A stretch of DNA of 40,506 nucleotides from the NCBI GenBank assembly GCA_041725895.1, contig JBGRQA010000041.1:1-40506 (forward strand). Direction: 5' to 3'. Below, in pieces: positions 1-9,704 of the stretch. The position numbers and the translations under genes were made by a program. Every line of letters starts with the position of its first letter. Position 1 is the first letter of the stretch. The stretch comes from JBGRQA01 sp041725895. Lineage in GTDB: Bacteria > Bacteroidota > Bacteroidia > Bacteroidales > Marinifilaceae. Under the pieces are notes generated by a model. The model made no database searches, was not told where the DNA came from, and worked only from the letters and a program-made list of their open reading frames with translations.

Positions 1-2732
1 CGATTAAGAGGAAGCTTTGCGTAAACAACCGAATTGAAATTGCCCGTATTTCAATTCCAACATGGTACGATTAAGAGGCCTGATGGCATTTACCTTACAA
101 ACGACATTAATCACATTTCAATTCCAACATGGTACGATTAAGAGCCAAAACAAACGGTGAAACTCTACTGGATGCAACCCGAATTTCAATTCCAACATGG
201 TACGATTAAGAGACGGATAAAAAATAGGGAATCGCCTTTCCTTCAGACTATTTCAATTCCAACATGGTACGATTAAGAGCAAAAGACTACCAGGGCCGCA
301 TGCGTTTGTTGGGAAATTTCAATTCCAACATGGTACGATTAAGAGACACTTTTTCTAATAATAGAATTCAGATACACAAATTTCAATTCCAACATGGTAC
401 GATTAAGAGCACTGATGCTGAAACTGTTGATATAATGAAATCCTGAATTTCAATTCCAACATGGTACGATTAAGAGTCCCCCTAAACTCTTAATCGTCTT
501 GAGGTTTTGAAAATTTCAATTCCAACATGGTACGATTAAGAGCTTTTTTTCTGGCTTGGGGATATCGTAAACAGGTACATATTTCAATTCCAACATGGTA
601 CGATTAAGAGAAATTTGTCAAGGTTCAGTAAAGAATCTATGATAGATATTTCAATTCCAACATGGTACGATTAAGAGTAACCTTGCCATATTCTTCAGCT
701 AGACCCCTCATGAATTTCAATTCCAACATGGTACGATTAAGAGGAGTTAGATCGGGATTAAATGAGAATTCTTTGATTCTATTTCAATTCCAACATGGTA
801 CGATTAAGAGTGCAAACATCATGCTTATCTGAATCAGCCTAATCCATTTCAATTCCAACATGGTACGATTAAGAGATTGCCAGGTATTGACGTTTTCCGT
901 GCCAGTAGGCAAATTTCAATTCCAACATGGTACGATTAAGAGAATCCGGACGGCTCATTTTGATATCACTTTTTCATATTTCAATTCCAACATGGTACGA
1001 TTAAGAGACGGAGGTTCCATACAGAAATAAGAAAAACCTAGCTCATTTCAATTCCAACATGGTACGATTAAGAGTAGAATTCGCGTTGAGCGTTCAGTAA
1101 CTCCTTGTACATTTCAATTCCAACATGGTACGATTAAGAGATGAGTTTCCTGTTGATTTGGATCAGGTATGGCCGTATTTCAATTCCAACATGGTACGAT
1201 TAAGAGACTAATAACTATGCAAGAAATACCGAATATACTGATATTTCAATTCCAACATGGTACGATTAAGAGCCTTTAAAAAGAGTTCCTCCTACTTAAA
1301 ATGTAACTCATTTCAATTCCAACATGGTACGATTAAGAGGAATTTGTCCATAGTAGAAAGAAAATCCTGTTTATTTATTTCAATTCCAACATGGTACGAT
1401 TAAGAGAATGACCATAAGCAAAAAACATTTGAAAAATACCTTATTTCAATTCCAACATGGTACGATTAAGAGGACAACCTGTATACAGATAACAACGGTA
1501 AACCTGTATTTCAATTCCAACATGGTACGATTAAGAGCCTCTGTGTTTTCCGATGTGGCAAAGGTGAGAGTCTCATTTCAATTCCAACATGGTACGATTA
1601 AGAGTATTTACATACTGCCATTTTTCATAAGGGTGCACCAATTTCAATTCCAACATGGTACGATTAAGAGATCATCAAAGGTATCTTTATCCATAAGTAA
1701 ATCTCCATTTCAATTCCAACATGGTACGATTAAGAGGTGGCCGTCTCTTCTGATATTTGCCTACCGATCGCTCATTTCAATTCCAACATGGTACGATTAA
1801 GAGCTGAATTTAAAGAAGAGACGAATTTATCTATAGCTTATTTCAATTCCAACATGGTACGATTAAGAGAATTGCTCTGTTTTACTTCCTATCGATACAA
1901 TTTCGATATTTCAATTCCAACATGGTACGATTAAGAGCCCGGAATTGGCTGTCATTACATCCATAAATTCTTCATTTCAATTCCAACATGGTACGATTAA
2001 GAGTGTCAAAACTTTGTCTTTCCAAGAATTCATTCTGTGATTTCAATTCCAACATGGTACGATTAAGAGACCAGTACAAGATAAAAGACTACATCACCGA
2101 GTTTGATTTCAATTCCAACATGGTACGATTAAGAGTCAACATCAAAAGCAAACTGAATAATATATTGACCGATTTCAATTCCAACATGGTACGATTAAGA
2201 GTTCATTCGTGCTTTCGTCAAGCACCAGTGTATCCTTATTTCAATTCCAACATGGTACGATTAAGAGTTTCACACCACATTCCTGGATAAGGATTTGCAA
2301 ATCCTATTTCAATTCCAACATGGTACGATTAAGAGAAATATCGTAAGGAATTGATGTTGCTTCCTATTATATTTCAATTCCAACATGGTACGATTAAGAG
2401 ATAGCGTTGAGGAGGCTGCTACCTCAATGGAAACTTATTTCAATTCCAACATGGTACGATTAAGAGGCTAGCCAATAAGGCTAATATGCAACTGGTTGAA
2501 GTAGATTTCAATTCCAACATGGTACGATTAAGAGATCTTAGATTATGAGAAAAGGTGTGTCTTTTGTATATTTCAATTCCAACATGGTACGATTAAGAGA
2601 ATTCCGGCAATAAAAAAAAGAATACCAATCCATCCGAATTTCAATTCCAACATGGTACGATTAAGAGATAGCGAAAAGAGCTGTAACACATACACCCACT
2701 TTATTTCAATTCCAACATGGTACGATTAAGAG
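1..2732 (-). CRISPR. Type I-B CRISPR array, 41 full repeats plus one partial
   Basis: A 30-bp repeat, written on the plus strand as starting ATTTCAATTCC and ending GATTAAGAG, recurs every 64-68 bp. One partial copy occupies bases 1-10 and 41 full copies lie between 48 and 2732, separated by 41 unique spacers of 34-38 bp. All copies look identical by eye. Read on the minus strand the repeat ends in ATTGAAAT, the usual form of the 8-nt 5' tag of type I-B crRNAs. The array is therefore transcribed leftward, in the same direction as the cas genes, with the leader at 2733-2953. The newest spacers should be at the right end. The oldest end lies beyond the window, so total size is unknown. Open frames that run through the repeats are artefacts of the roughly 66-bp unit. 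Confidence 0.99.
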
Positions 2733-2953
2733 CCGATCGACAACTTCAAAAAAATAGCTCTAAAACAACGGATTAAGTTATTACCAAATTCATTTCTTAA
2801 CTATAAAAGTTGTCGATGCGCAAAACTAAGAAAATTACGGGAGTTCGACAACCTTTGCCGAGCACCAGTTATTACAGTACGTCAAAGAACCTTTGGGTTC
2901 AACACCATTTCTATTTGAAATAGAATTTAACTCAAAAAAACACACATCGACAA
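2733..2953 (-). promoter_or_regulatory. CRISPR leader
   Basis: This AT-rich, non-coding stretch of about 220 bp separates the cas2 stop codon from the first repeat, on the side expected for a leader given the repeat orientation. It holds four copies of a 9-bp motif ATCGACAAC or near match: 2736-2744, 2809-2817 (inverted), 2844-2852 (first base T) and 2946-2954. It also has a perfect 17-nt palindrome at 2909-2925 and a good Bacteroidota-type promoter at 2821-2851. The motif nearest the array is only 4 bp from the first repeat, where adaptation complexes dock in other systems; that role is inferred. Confidence 0.85.
2821..2851 (-). promoter_or_regulatory. Putative pre-crRNA promoter in the leader
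   Basis: On the minus strand a TTG (2849-2851) is followed after exactly 20 nt by TAGTTTTG (2821-2828), an exact match to the Bacteroidota -7 consensus TAnnTTTG at the usual spacing. Transcription would begin near 2815 and run about 80 nt before the first repeat. The -33 element lies inside one TCGACAAC motif, and an inverted copy of that motif covers the expected start site, so a protein bound to the motif could affect transcription. Confidence 0.6.
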
Positions 2954-3223
2954 CTACAGGAATTGGTCAAGATCATTTTTTTCGTGTCCTACCACCTCTT
3001 TTTCAAGCCATTTCTGCTCCCTACTCTTAAAGATGATCAGGCTATCGTATTCCTCTGGCTCCATAAGAAATTCAGCACGCGAGATCAACTCTTTCAACTT
3101 CACCTCCGAGATCTCCCCTTCAAACACGGAATTCTGAATCCAATTCAGATACTGCCGACACAACTTCAGCATTTTTCCCACCCGTTTCTCCCCCATGTCA
3201 TAAACCAATATTACATACATCAC
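2954..3223 (-). CDS. cas2: CRISPR adaptation protein Cas2
   Basis: This 89-residue protein has the size and fold signature of Cas2, the central dimer of the Cas1-Cas2 spacer integrase. It starts with the beta strand and conserved aspartate motif YVILVYDMGEKRVGKM (Asp9) and ends with the usual short C-terminal segment. Its start overlaps the cas1 stop by 4 bp (3220-3223), which suggests translational coupling. A second Met at residue 2 is an equally possible start. It is the last cas gene before the leader. Confidence 0.95.
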   Translation of the reverse strand: MMYVILVYDMGEKRVGKMLKLCRQYLNWIQNSVFEGEISEVKLKELISRAEFLMEPEEYDSLIIFKSREQKWLEKEVVGHEKNDLDQFL

Positions 3224-4224
3224 CAGTAAATTTTAAAGGGTTTGTATTCCTCTATTTCAAGCAAATGTTTCTGCAACTTGTAGCACTCCAGCTTTAGTAG
3301 ATGTTTGTAGCTCACATTACGGTTCAAACTACGGTGCTTAATGGTCTCTTCCAGTCGCTTCTCAAAGGCACCAATAAATTTCTTCTTCCCTTTTTCTTTT
3401 AGAATTATCCGGTTCAATTTCTCCTCGAAATCAGTCTCTTGAATCTCATGTTTGTTAAGTACTTTAAAAATAACACGATCTACAAGAATAGGCTTAAAAA
3501 CCTCGGCCAGATCCAGGGCAAGACTAAACCGACGCTCCCCCGGCTCATGCAAGTAGCTAATAGTTGGATCCAGTTGCGTTTTCTGGATGGCACGCAAACA
3601 TTCCGAATAGCACATCATATTGCCAAAGGAGATCAAACTGTTCACGATATTACGGGGTGGTCGCTTGGTGCGCACCCCCATCTCATGATCATTGATGATT
3701 AGATTGAAAGCATCGTAATACTGCTTACGTATGTTTCCCTCAATCCCCATCAATTCGCTGATCTGGGTACTGGAATCGATCTTTTCCCGCCAGATTTCAA
3801 TTTGCTCAATTAGTGGAAGCAGGTCTTTACCCCGATTGTCGTAGTAACGCAGATTTTTTAACATGTTAAAAGAAGCTCCCTGGATCAGGGCCTTGGCAAT
3901 ACTTAACCTGCTGGCCTTTTTCAAATGAGCCTGTGTTTGGGCAATTAGCATCTTGCCCGAAAGCAGCTTACACCTGGGCGAAAACGACCCGGTATAGTTC
4001 TCGTAGTAATCGAAGAAATGCACGCCGATATCATTCTTCCCCAGAAAATTGTACAGGGCCGAATTGGCATCCACCGAGCCAAAAACATAGAGTTGATCCA
4101 CATGTTCCACCGGAAGAAACCGTGGCTTCATATCATGGCTGTCCTCATCCACAGGAGTAAATTTTAGCGTGTTGTCCTTGCGTGACAATCGACCCGGATT
4201 GAAGAGGTAATAGGTTTTTTTCAT
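3220..4224 (-). CDS. cas1: CRISPR integrase Cas1
   Basis: Cas1 is the metal-dependent integrase that inserts new spacers next to the leader. With the ATG at 4224 the protein has 334 residues, normal for type I-B Cas1, and begins MKKTYYLFNPGRLSRKDNTL as these proteins usually do. The expected active-site residues are visible: Glu162 in MGIEGNIRKQYYDAF, His226 in YLHEPGERRFSLALDLAE, and Asp238/Glu241 in the same helix. A longer frame reaches upstream to 4449, but it overlaps cas4 by more than 200 bp and adds unrelated residues, so I reject that start. Cas1 lies 7 bp after cas4 and overlaps cas2 by 4 bp. Confidence 0.97.
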   Translation of the reverse strand: MKKTYYLFNPGRLSRKDNTLKFTPVDEDSHDMKPRFLPVEHVDQLYVFGSVDANSALYNFLGKNDIGVHFFDYYENYTGSFSPRCKLLSGKMLIAQTQAHLKKASRLSIAKALIQGASFNMLKNLRYYDNRGKDLLPLIEQIEIWREKIDSSTQISELMGIEGNIRKQYYDAFNLIINDHEMGVRTKRPPRNIVNSLISFGNMMCYSECLRAIQKTQLDPTISYLHEPGERRFSLALDLAEVFKPILVDRVIFKVLNKHEIQETDFEEKLNRIILKEKGKKKFIGAFEKRLEETIKHRSLNRNVSYKHLLKLECYKLQKHLLEIEEYKPFKIYW

Positions 4225-4231
4225 ATGTCTA

Positions 4232-4744
4232 TTATTCGCTTGATTCTCCACTGTAACAAAAATCAAAATAGCTGCAATTCTTGCATTTTGTGCGAGGTAG
4301 TTTTTCCGGACAATCCTTGGAGGCGGTGAGTCTCCTGATTTCTTCAAGAAAAGTCTCAATCTCTTTTTCATCCCGGTGGGACAGAAGAACTTCTTCTGTT
4401 TTGCGAAGTTTAGGATATTCCAGAATACCCCTTGCTCCAACAATGCCATTTTGCAAAAACACCCACAGGTAATACTTCAATTGCCAAATATGGGCTTCAT
4501 TCCTTTTATCCGATTTTTTGACTTCATGGATCACCTTATGTTGTGGATCGTAATAATCCACCTTAATACCATCTAGGGCAACTTCCTGAAAACGTTCACT
4601 TCGATGCCCATAGCTGCCCGCCTGAATCAGTTTCCCTTCGTAGACCAGGTCGGAAGAATGCTCCATGTGCATGCCATTGGCAAAAAGCCAAAGCTTACGA
4701 TGACAAATCATATAGTAATTGAAATGAGTTCCGGTAATGAACAT
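4232..4744 (-). CDS. cas4: CRISPR adaptation nuclease Cas4
   Basis: Cas4 is a RecB-like nuclease with an iron-sulfur cluster that trims prespacers and sets PAM and orientation. I chose the ATG at 4744, giving 170 residues that begin MFITGTHFNYYMICHRKLWL; a longer frame to 4813 runs through the hairpin upstream and is less likely. Visible motifs are Cys14 (MICHRKLW), the RecB core with GIKVDYYD and HEVKKSDK, the QxxxY-like helix IWQLKYYLWVF, and a C-terminal cluster with four Cys (CPEKLPRTKCKNCSYFDFC). All cluster ligands appear intact. It forms the adaptation block with cas1 and cas2. Confidence 0.95.
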   Translation of the reverse strand: MFITGTHFNYYMICHRKLWLFANGMHMEHSSDLVYEGKLIQAGSYGHRSERFQEVALDGIKVDYYDPQHKVIHEVKKSDKRNEAHIWQLKYYLWVFLQNGIVGARGILEYPKLRKTEEVLLSHRDEKEIETFLEEIRRLTASKDCPEKLPRTKCKNCSYFDFCYSGESSE

Positions 4745-4787
4745 CGGTTTGGGATTTATTTTCCAAAATGGTATTGGGTATGAAATA

Positions 4788-4820
4788 AAGCCAGTTAAGG
4801 AGTCTAACCTCAACTGGCTT
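4788..4820 (-). terminator. Stem-loop between cas7 and cas4
   Basis: AAGCCAGTT (4788-4796) pairs with AACTGGCTT (4812-4820), and AGG (4798-4800) extends the stem with CCT (4808-4810), leaving a 7-nt loop. On the minus strand the stem is followed by a short T-rich stretch (TTTATTTC), so it could act as a partial terminator or as an mRNA-processing or stability element between the interference genes and the adaptation genes. The 93-bp gap here is the widest inside the cas cluster. Confidence 0.55.
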
Positions 4821-4837
4821 CTTTTAGCAGATTTATT

Positions 4838-5911
4838 CTATGCTTTTGCCGTCATTCCTTCCATTTGATTCTCATAATCAAATGCCAGCATCTGCTTGAT
4901 TAAATACTCTTGGGCCTGATCCAGGGCCTCAGCTGATTCACACTTGGTGTGAATGTAGCCACCAGCAGAAAGTGTTACAAAACTTTCAACTCCATTCAAT
5001 TTCTCCTCAACAATAGGAAGCGCATTACGGTCATCCTCCTCGTTTAATTTGGCTCGTATGCTACCGGCAATTCGATTAGCATTATCTGAAACAGCAATGG
5101 CTAGTGTTTCCATTAAACTGAAGGTGCGTGACTGGTTGGAAGTGATGGTCCAGTTAACAAGGGCAAAAGCAATAGCAGGAATCAAGCGTTCACGTAAAGA
5201 GGCAGGAGCAAGCAGACATTTCCCAAATACAGTTTCCGTTTCTTTCCACCCCTCAGCTCTTAGCTTGTTCTCGGTTGCTTCCGTAATCTCAGGTTCCAAT
5301 TTGTTTAGGGATACACAGAACAGTCGTCGCAAATCAATGGCAATATCCTGCACAAAAAGACCGGTAGCTCTACGATTATCAGGAATCCATTTTCTACTCA
5401 GACTTCTGTCTTTCCCATCCAACAAGGCTGCAATTTGCTCCTCATCCAGTTCATCGCCTTTTTCATTCCGGATGATAACTGAATTGTTAGGCCGATCACT
5501 TCGGTCGAAAGAAATGTTTTCCGAATCAATTCCTGCAAGTAGGGGATGTAAGCCTCTCATCGAAGAAATCGAGAGGGGACTTCTTCGTTTGATCGTTCTA
5601 CCATTTCCACCTTTTTCAGCCTTCATCCAGCCGCCAAATAGCTGGTCTGCATAAGTGGGATCACAGGTAGCAAAAACCTCCCCTTCCTTCATAACTCCCT
5701 TTTTATCGACATCAAACAGAAAAGTAGTAGGCGAAGGAACTTCATTTAATGCTTTGGATAGCGAATCAAGGATTGACCTTTTCACTTGTTGACCACTGGA
5801 ATAAGGAATTCTCCTATTGAATTGTGGATCATAATAGGATTTTTGTCCATCTGCAACACAAAAAACAGTGTGCTCGGCTCTTTTTAATGTTCTGATATAA
5901 ACTGTACTCAT
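4838..5911 (-). CDS. cas7: Cascade backbone subunit Cas7 (DevR/Cst2-like)
   Basis: Cas7 polymerises along the crRNA to form the Cascade backbone. This 357-residue protein has the RAMP-type opening STVYIRTLKRAEHTVF and the family motif IPYSSGQQVKRSILDSL (about residues 36-52), then a central segment with SPLSISSMRGLHPLLAG and a C-terminal part rich in SNQSRTFSL-like sequence, as in the DevR/Cst2/Csh2 group. It lies 11 bp after cas8. The exact subfamily name is from memory; assignment to Cas7 is firm from context and sequence. Confidence 0.9.
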   Translation of the reverse strand: MSTVYIRTLKRAEHTVFCVADGQKSYYDPQFNRRIPYSSGQQVKRSILDSLSKALNEVPSPTTFLFDVDKKGVMKEGEVFATCDPTYADQLFGGWMKAEKGGNGRTIKRRSPLSISSMRGLHPLLAGIDSENISFDRSDRPNNSVIIRNEKGDELDEEQIAALLDGKDRSLSRKWIPDNRRATGLFVQDIAIDLRRLFCVSLNKLEPEITEATENKLRAEGWKETETVFGKCLLAPASLRERLIPAIAFALVNWTITSNQSRTFSLMETLAIAVSDNANRIAGSIRAKLNEEDDRNALPIVEEKLNGVESFVTLSAGGYIHTKCESAEALDQAQEYLIKQMLAFDYENQMEGMTAKA

Positions 5912-5922
5912 ATTCTAAAGAT

Positions 5923-7515
5923 TTAAGCATTAACACGATTTCTTTCCAGGTAGGCGTAATCAAATTTTAATAGCACAACAAAATAGCCAAAGTCCTCTGC
6001 TGTCATCATGTGCACACGATCTCTTAAATCCTTGAAAACCTCCAGTGCAGATTCGTCCACATCTTTAATCAGAATAGTAAGAGCATCCAGAAATGATTTT
6101 TTTGATTTTGAGACCAACAGTTCGGAGCCAATAAGGTTTTTTCGGTCTGTTTTTGTAGTTCCATCTCTATACTCATGAAGTGCTTTGGCTACTTCGGCAG
6201 TATATTCCAATGATTCTTCCTTGTTTTTTGTAATCATAGCTAATAACCAGGTTTTATAGGTTCGATATGTAATGATATTCTCGTAATCTTTTTGTTGCAT
6301 TTTTTTCTTCCGAATGGCGTAATCCTCCTCAGATTCACCCTTCTTGATTTCCATTTTGGGTTTCACCAGTTTTAAATTACTGTCGTTCCCAAAATATTTG
6401 CGGAGATCTTTTGGCTCCAATGCCTGAAGACCAATCGACCCCAGCTCGCATGCGCGCTTGATATGCCGTCCAAATAGTGCCTCGTATTCTTTTGCATCAT
6501 TAATCGCAGCCTGTTCGCCAAATAACATTTTGTAATATTTGAAGAGCGATCGGGCTTTATCGAAATGAAATGGATAGAATCCAAGGGTTTTATTGGTCTG
6601 TCCCAGGCTATAAACATATCCTGTAAAGGTGTGATTGGGAAATTTGTTGGAAATATTAAAAAAGAGTTCGCTCCATTTGATGGTGTTCACTTCAATTTTC
6701 TTTTCATCAACAGAGAAAACTCCTTGGGTATGCAATTGTGCAAAATCAAAATCTTTACGAATATATTTATTGTAGGCGTAGCTCAACCATTGTCCGTTCC
6801 AGGTAATAATCTGATTTCCCCTCAATTTCTCAAGGGTTTCATCATTCAAATACTGTCGGTAAACCTTCCAACCATCATATATTTTTAATAAGATATCTGG
6901 CTGATCAAAGAATATCGAATAGCCTCCCGCAACACCGATTCCCAGTCCCCCTCCTATCCATGAGAAGTAAATATCCTCCTCATCAATATTTAGTTCCATA
7001 TCGGTAACGGCCCCTGAAGTAGTTGCAAATTCAATTTCCTTACAGTCAGATTTCTTAAAATCAGAAGCTGGAAAACCAATAGCAATGCTTGCTTCAATAT
7101 TATTGTTCTTCTTTGCTTCAATCACTTTGGCAAAGAATTCTTCCATTAGCTTCTTTCTAATTTTATGATCTAGCCTATAAATAACCTTAACTTGTTTTTT
7201 CGTTTTGGTTTTAAAAGAAATAATATCCCCATCTTTCATTATTTGGGAAGTAAAGGCTTCTAGGTCTTCATCGGATTTGAATTGTTTTGTCTTTCCTTCT
7301 TCATTTTTTATAACTTCCATTAATCCAAGAGTACCATTATTCAAGGTTGTGACCCCTTGGACAAATGGTGAATTTTGGGGCCAGAGAAAATATTTTGGAT
7401 GGTTGAAGAAACACTCGAAATATTCCTGTTCAAAAAACTCTTTGGCAGAAAGCGATTGCTTCGTTTTTTCGTTATACGCTTTAAGAAAAGTGCGTCCTAT
7501 TGTTGCTGCGATCAT
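5923..7515 (-). CDS. cas8b: Cascade large subunit Cas8 (type I-B)
   Basis: This 530-residue protein is in the position and size range of the type I-B large subunit, which recognises the PAM and helps recruit Cas3. The N-terminus MIAATIGRTFLKAYNEKT and the segment FEQEYFECFFNHPKYFLWPQ resemble Cas8 proteins of Bacteroidota I-B (PGING-type) loci. The middle (about 180-230) is glycine-rich (SWIGGGLGIGVAGG), and the C-terminal third is helical, as expected where some I-B large subunits also encode a small subunit. No separate small-subunit (Cas11) gene is annotated; an internal start in the C-terminal third is possible but not shown. Cas8 is fast-evolving, so the call leans on synteny. It lies 15 bp after cas3. 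Confidence 0.8.
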   Translation of the reverse strand: MIAATIGRTFLKAYNEKTKQSLSAKEFFEQEYFECFFNHPKYFLWPQNSPFVQGVTTLNNGTLGLMEVIKNEEGKTKQFKSDEDLEAFTSQIMKDGDIISFKTKTKKQVKVIYRLDHKIRKKLMEEFFAKVIEAKKNNNIEASIAIGFPASDFKKSDCKEIEFATTSGAVTDMELNIDEEDIYFSWIGGGLGIGVAGGYSIFFDQPDILLKIYDGWKVYRQYLNDETLEKLRGNQIITWNGQWLSYAYNKYIRKDFDFAQLHTQGVFSVDEKKIEVNTIKWSELFFNISNKFPNHTFTGYVYSLGQTNKTLGFYPFHFDKARSLFKYYKMLFGEQAAINDAKEYEALFGRHIKRACELGSIGLQALEPKDLRKYFGNDSNLKLVKPKMEIKKGESEEDYAIRKKKMQQKDYENIITYRTYKTWLLAMITKNKEESLEYTAEVAKALHEYRDGTTKTDRKNLIGSELLVSKSKKSFLDALTILIKDVDESALEVFKDLRDRVHMMTAEDFGYFVVLLKFDYAYLERNRVNA

Positions 7516-7530
7516 ATGCTTAGGTTTTTT

Positions 7531-9699
7531 CTATAAAAATGAGTATTCAGGATTGTAACAACCGGATTTGGCTTTCTCTACCTCAAAACCTAATTCCTCG
7601 CTGTAGGCTTCATCCGGAATAATGAAAGGGCTGCTTCCAACCCCATCAAGTTGTCTGAGATCCTTTACCACGTAGTAACGCGTACTGATTTCGTATTGCT
7701 TCCGTTCATCTGGTGTGGCTTCCCAATAGGCTTGCTCATCCGATTCACAAATACAGCTCACGCTGTCAATATCCAAAAGGTCCAGGAGTATGGCTTTGGG
7801 ATTGTGCGTCAGTTTATCAATGCTCCATTTTCCATTCTCCTTAAATACGGCATGTTGTTCAATTTTCATAAAATCGATCTCGGTAAACACCTCATCAATT
7901 TTTTGCTGTAGGCTATTTTCATGAAGAACTTCACCTTCGGGTAACACTTCGTAGCTCTTTTCAACAATGTCTAGGGAATAGGGCAGTGCCTCTTTCTTAT
8001 CTTTGGGTGGTTCCAAAACATAAATGGGTTTGTATTTGCCAATGGTTTCAGCTGACCGTTTCCTATTGATTCGGCCAAAACGTTGGATAAGTGCATCCAG
8101 TGGAGCTGCTTCGGTAATCATGATATCAAAGCTGATATCCAGGCTCACCTCTACAACCTGGGTCGAAACCACAATACAGGCATTATCCGATGTATTGAAT
8201 TGACCAAGGGATTTTCCTTGAGCCCCTAATCCTAGTAATTGTCTTTCCTTTTCATCCCGATCGCCACGTTTAAATCGGCTGTGTAATAAAAGAATGGGCG
8301 TGCGAGGGAACTGTTCCTTTAGGTTGGCGTACTGTATTTGGGCAGATGCCACCCGGTTACATACCACCAATACTTTTTGATCCCTTTCAATAGCCTCTTG
8401 GATATTGGGGTTGACACTTTCCCAATCTTTTGCTTTGTGAATGATGTGTCGGTCAAATCGATCCAGTTCTTCCTTCTTCAGCTTTACTTCCAACACATTC
8501 TCTTTCCCCAGTAGATCAATAATTCGATCATAGAGTAGGGATGGCATGGTTGCTGTTCCGATGTGAATATTGCCCCCCAGGTGTTTCAGTATTTCGACGA
8601 TCTTCAATACGATAGCCCTGGTCACCTCCGTATAGGTATGAATCTCATCCAATATGATGTCCGTCCCCTTAATGTCCAGCAACATGGCTTCATATCCGTT
8701 GGTTCCAAAGGCAATGGATGCAATTTGGTGAGGTGTGAGGACTTTTACTGCCGCTCCAATGTGCCCCTGTATGATTTTTTCCTCGGGCGTTTTCCCCTTT
8801 AACACAATGCTAGATGTGGAATGCAACAACCGAACATCAATGTTGGGATTGTCTTTTTCCAGATCATTTAACACACGTTTGTACATGGCATTAATAGAAG
8901 CCTGAAAGGGCAAGGTGTAGAATACACGTCCTTTACAACGTCGAAACAGAAAATCGGTCTTCCCGGCACCTGTGCAAGCCACAACCATAGTATGTTGTTT
9001 AGGAGAATTACACGCCTTAAGTGATAGAGGATATAGCGGATGGTTTCGGTTGTAGAAGTCTAGGTTAGGGGGTTTAAAAAGGCGATCCAGATAATTTTCT
9101 GTTTTGTCTGAGAGGGCTGATGCAAAATGATCTGATGCCATCAACAATCCTCGCCACTCCGAATAGCCGCGCTCCCGTACTTTTGCTTCGCAATAATCCA
9201 AAACTTTTTCATAATTGCTTTCGGCTTCTTCTCTGGAAATGTCTTTCACTTCAATCCCGAAGCAATGGAGAAGTTCCATTGCATCATCCTTCCAGTTTTC
9301 CCAATCATGTATGTGCAACTCAAAACAATCATCCCGGTTCTCCTCCAGATCCAGGATTCCCTTTTGTCGACTATCATGCAGAACCGATTTGTGATGGGCA
9401 ATGATCATTTCAATTAAGGGACCATGAATTTCTTCCTCAAAGAGGGAAAGAAAAAAGCAGGAGGCGATTTCATGCCGGAAAGGAGTGCGATGCATACTTC
9501 TTTTCTCCAATCGCTTCTGAAAAACCGAACTGGCCTTTCCAATATCATGGAGGAGCGCACCCAAACGGGCTACACGTAGATCCATCCCAAAACAGCTAGC
9601 CACTTTTTCGGTAACCAGACTCACCTGGAGCAGATGTTCGTAAAGGGTGGTTTGTTCGGGGTCCCCCTTCGCTTTTAGATGTGGGCAGACGATCTTCAT
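7531..9699 (-). CDS. cas3: CRISPR helicase-nuclease Cas3 (HD + SF2 helicase)
   Basis: Cas3 unwinds and degrades DNA marked by Cascade. The N-terminal HD nuclease domain is complete: His near residue 22 (LYEHLLQV), the HD pair at 51-52 (LLHDIGKAS) and later histidines in FRHEIAS and IIAHHKS. The SF2 helicase follows with Walker A VVACTGAGKT (about 244-248), the DEIH box (about 351-354), SxT-like GTATMPS, and motif VI QRFGRINRKR. The ATG at 9699 gives 722 residues; a TTG at 9708 would add three residues and overlap the cas5 stop, so I prefer the ATG, 5 bp after cas5. No key residue is missing. Confidence 0.97.
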   Translation of the reverse strand: MKIVCPHLKAKGDPEQTTLYEHLLQVSLVTEKVASCFGMDLRVARLGALLHDIGKASSVFQKRLEKRSMHRTPFRHEIASCFFLSLFEEEIHGPLIEMIIAHHKSVLHDSRQKGILDLEENRDDCFELHIHDWENWKDDAMELLHCFGIEVKDISREEAESNYEKVLDYCEAKVRERGYSEWRGLLMASDHFASALSDKTENYLDRLFKPPNLDFYNRNHPLYPLSLKACNSPKQHTMVVACTGAGKTDFLFRRCKGRVFYTLPFQASINAMYKRVLNDLEKDNPNIDVRLLHSTSSIVLKGKTPEEKIIQGHIGAAVKVLTPHQIASIAFGTNGYEAMLLDIKGTDIILDEIHTYTEVTRAIVLKIVEILKHLGGNIHIGTATMPSLLYDRIIDLLGKENVLEVKLKKEELDRFDRHIIHKAKDWESVNPNIQEAIERDQKVLVVCNRVASAQIQYANLKEQFPRTPILLLHSRFKRGDRDEKERQLLGLGAQGKSLGQFNTSDNACIVVSTQVVEVSLDISFDIMITEAAPLDALIQRFGRINRKRSAETIGKYKPIYVLEPPKDKKEALPYSLDIVEKSYEVLPEGEVLHENSLQQKIDEVFTEIDFMKIEQHAVFKENGKWSIDKLTHNPKAILLDLLDIDSVSCICESDEQAYWEATPDERKQYEISTRYYVVKDLRQLDGVGSSPFIIPDEAYSEELGFEVEKAKSGCYNPEYSFL

Positions 9700-9704
9700 G
9701 ATTA

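Noticed and set aside
264..2290. Open frames across the array encoding repeated FNSNMVRLR-like peptides
   Set aside because: The repeat-spacer unit is close to 66 bp, a multiple of three, so frames stay open by chance; the peptide repeat is only the CRISPR repeat translated.
2887..2900. GAACC-GGTTC mini hairpin as a cas2 terminator
   Set aside because: Only 5 bp of stem and no T-run on the minus strand.
2963..3229. 88-residue plus-strand frame over cas2
   Set aside because: It is fully antisense to a clear cas2 gene and has no protein-like features.
4225..4449. N-terminal extension of Cas1
   Set aside because: The added residues overlap cas4 in another frame, and Cas1 proteins start at the MKKTYYLFNP segment.
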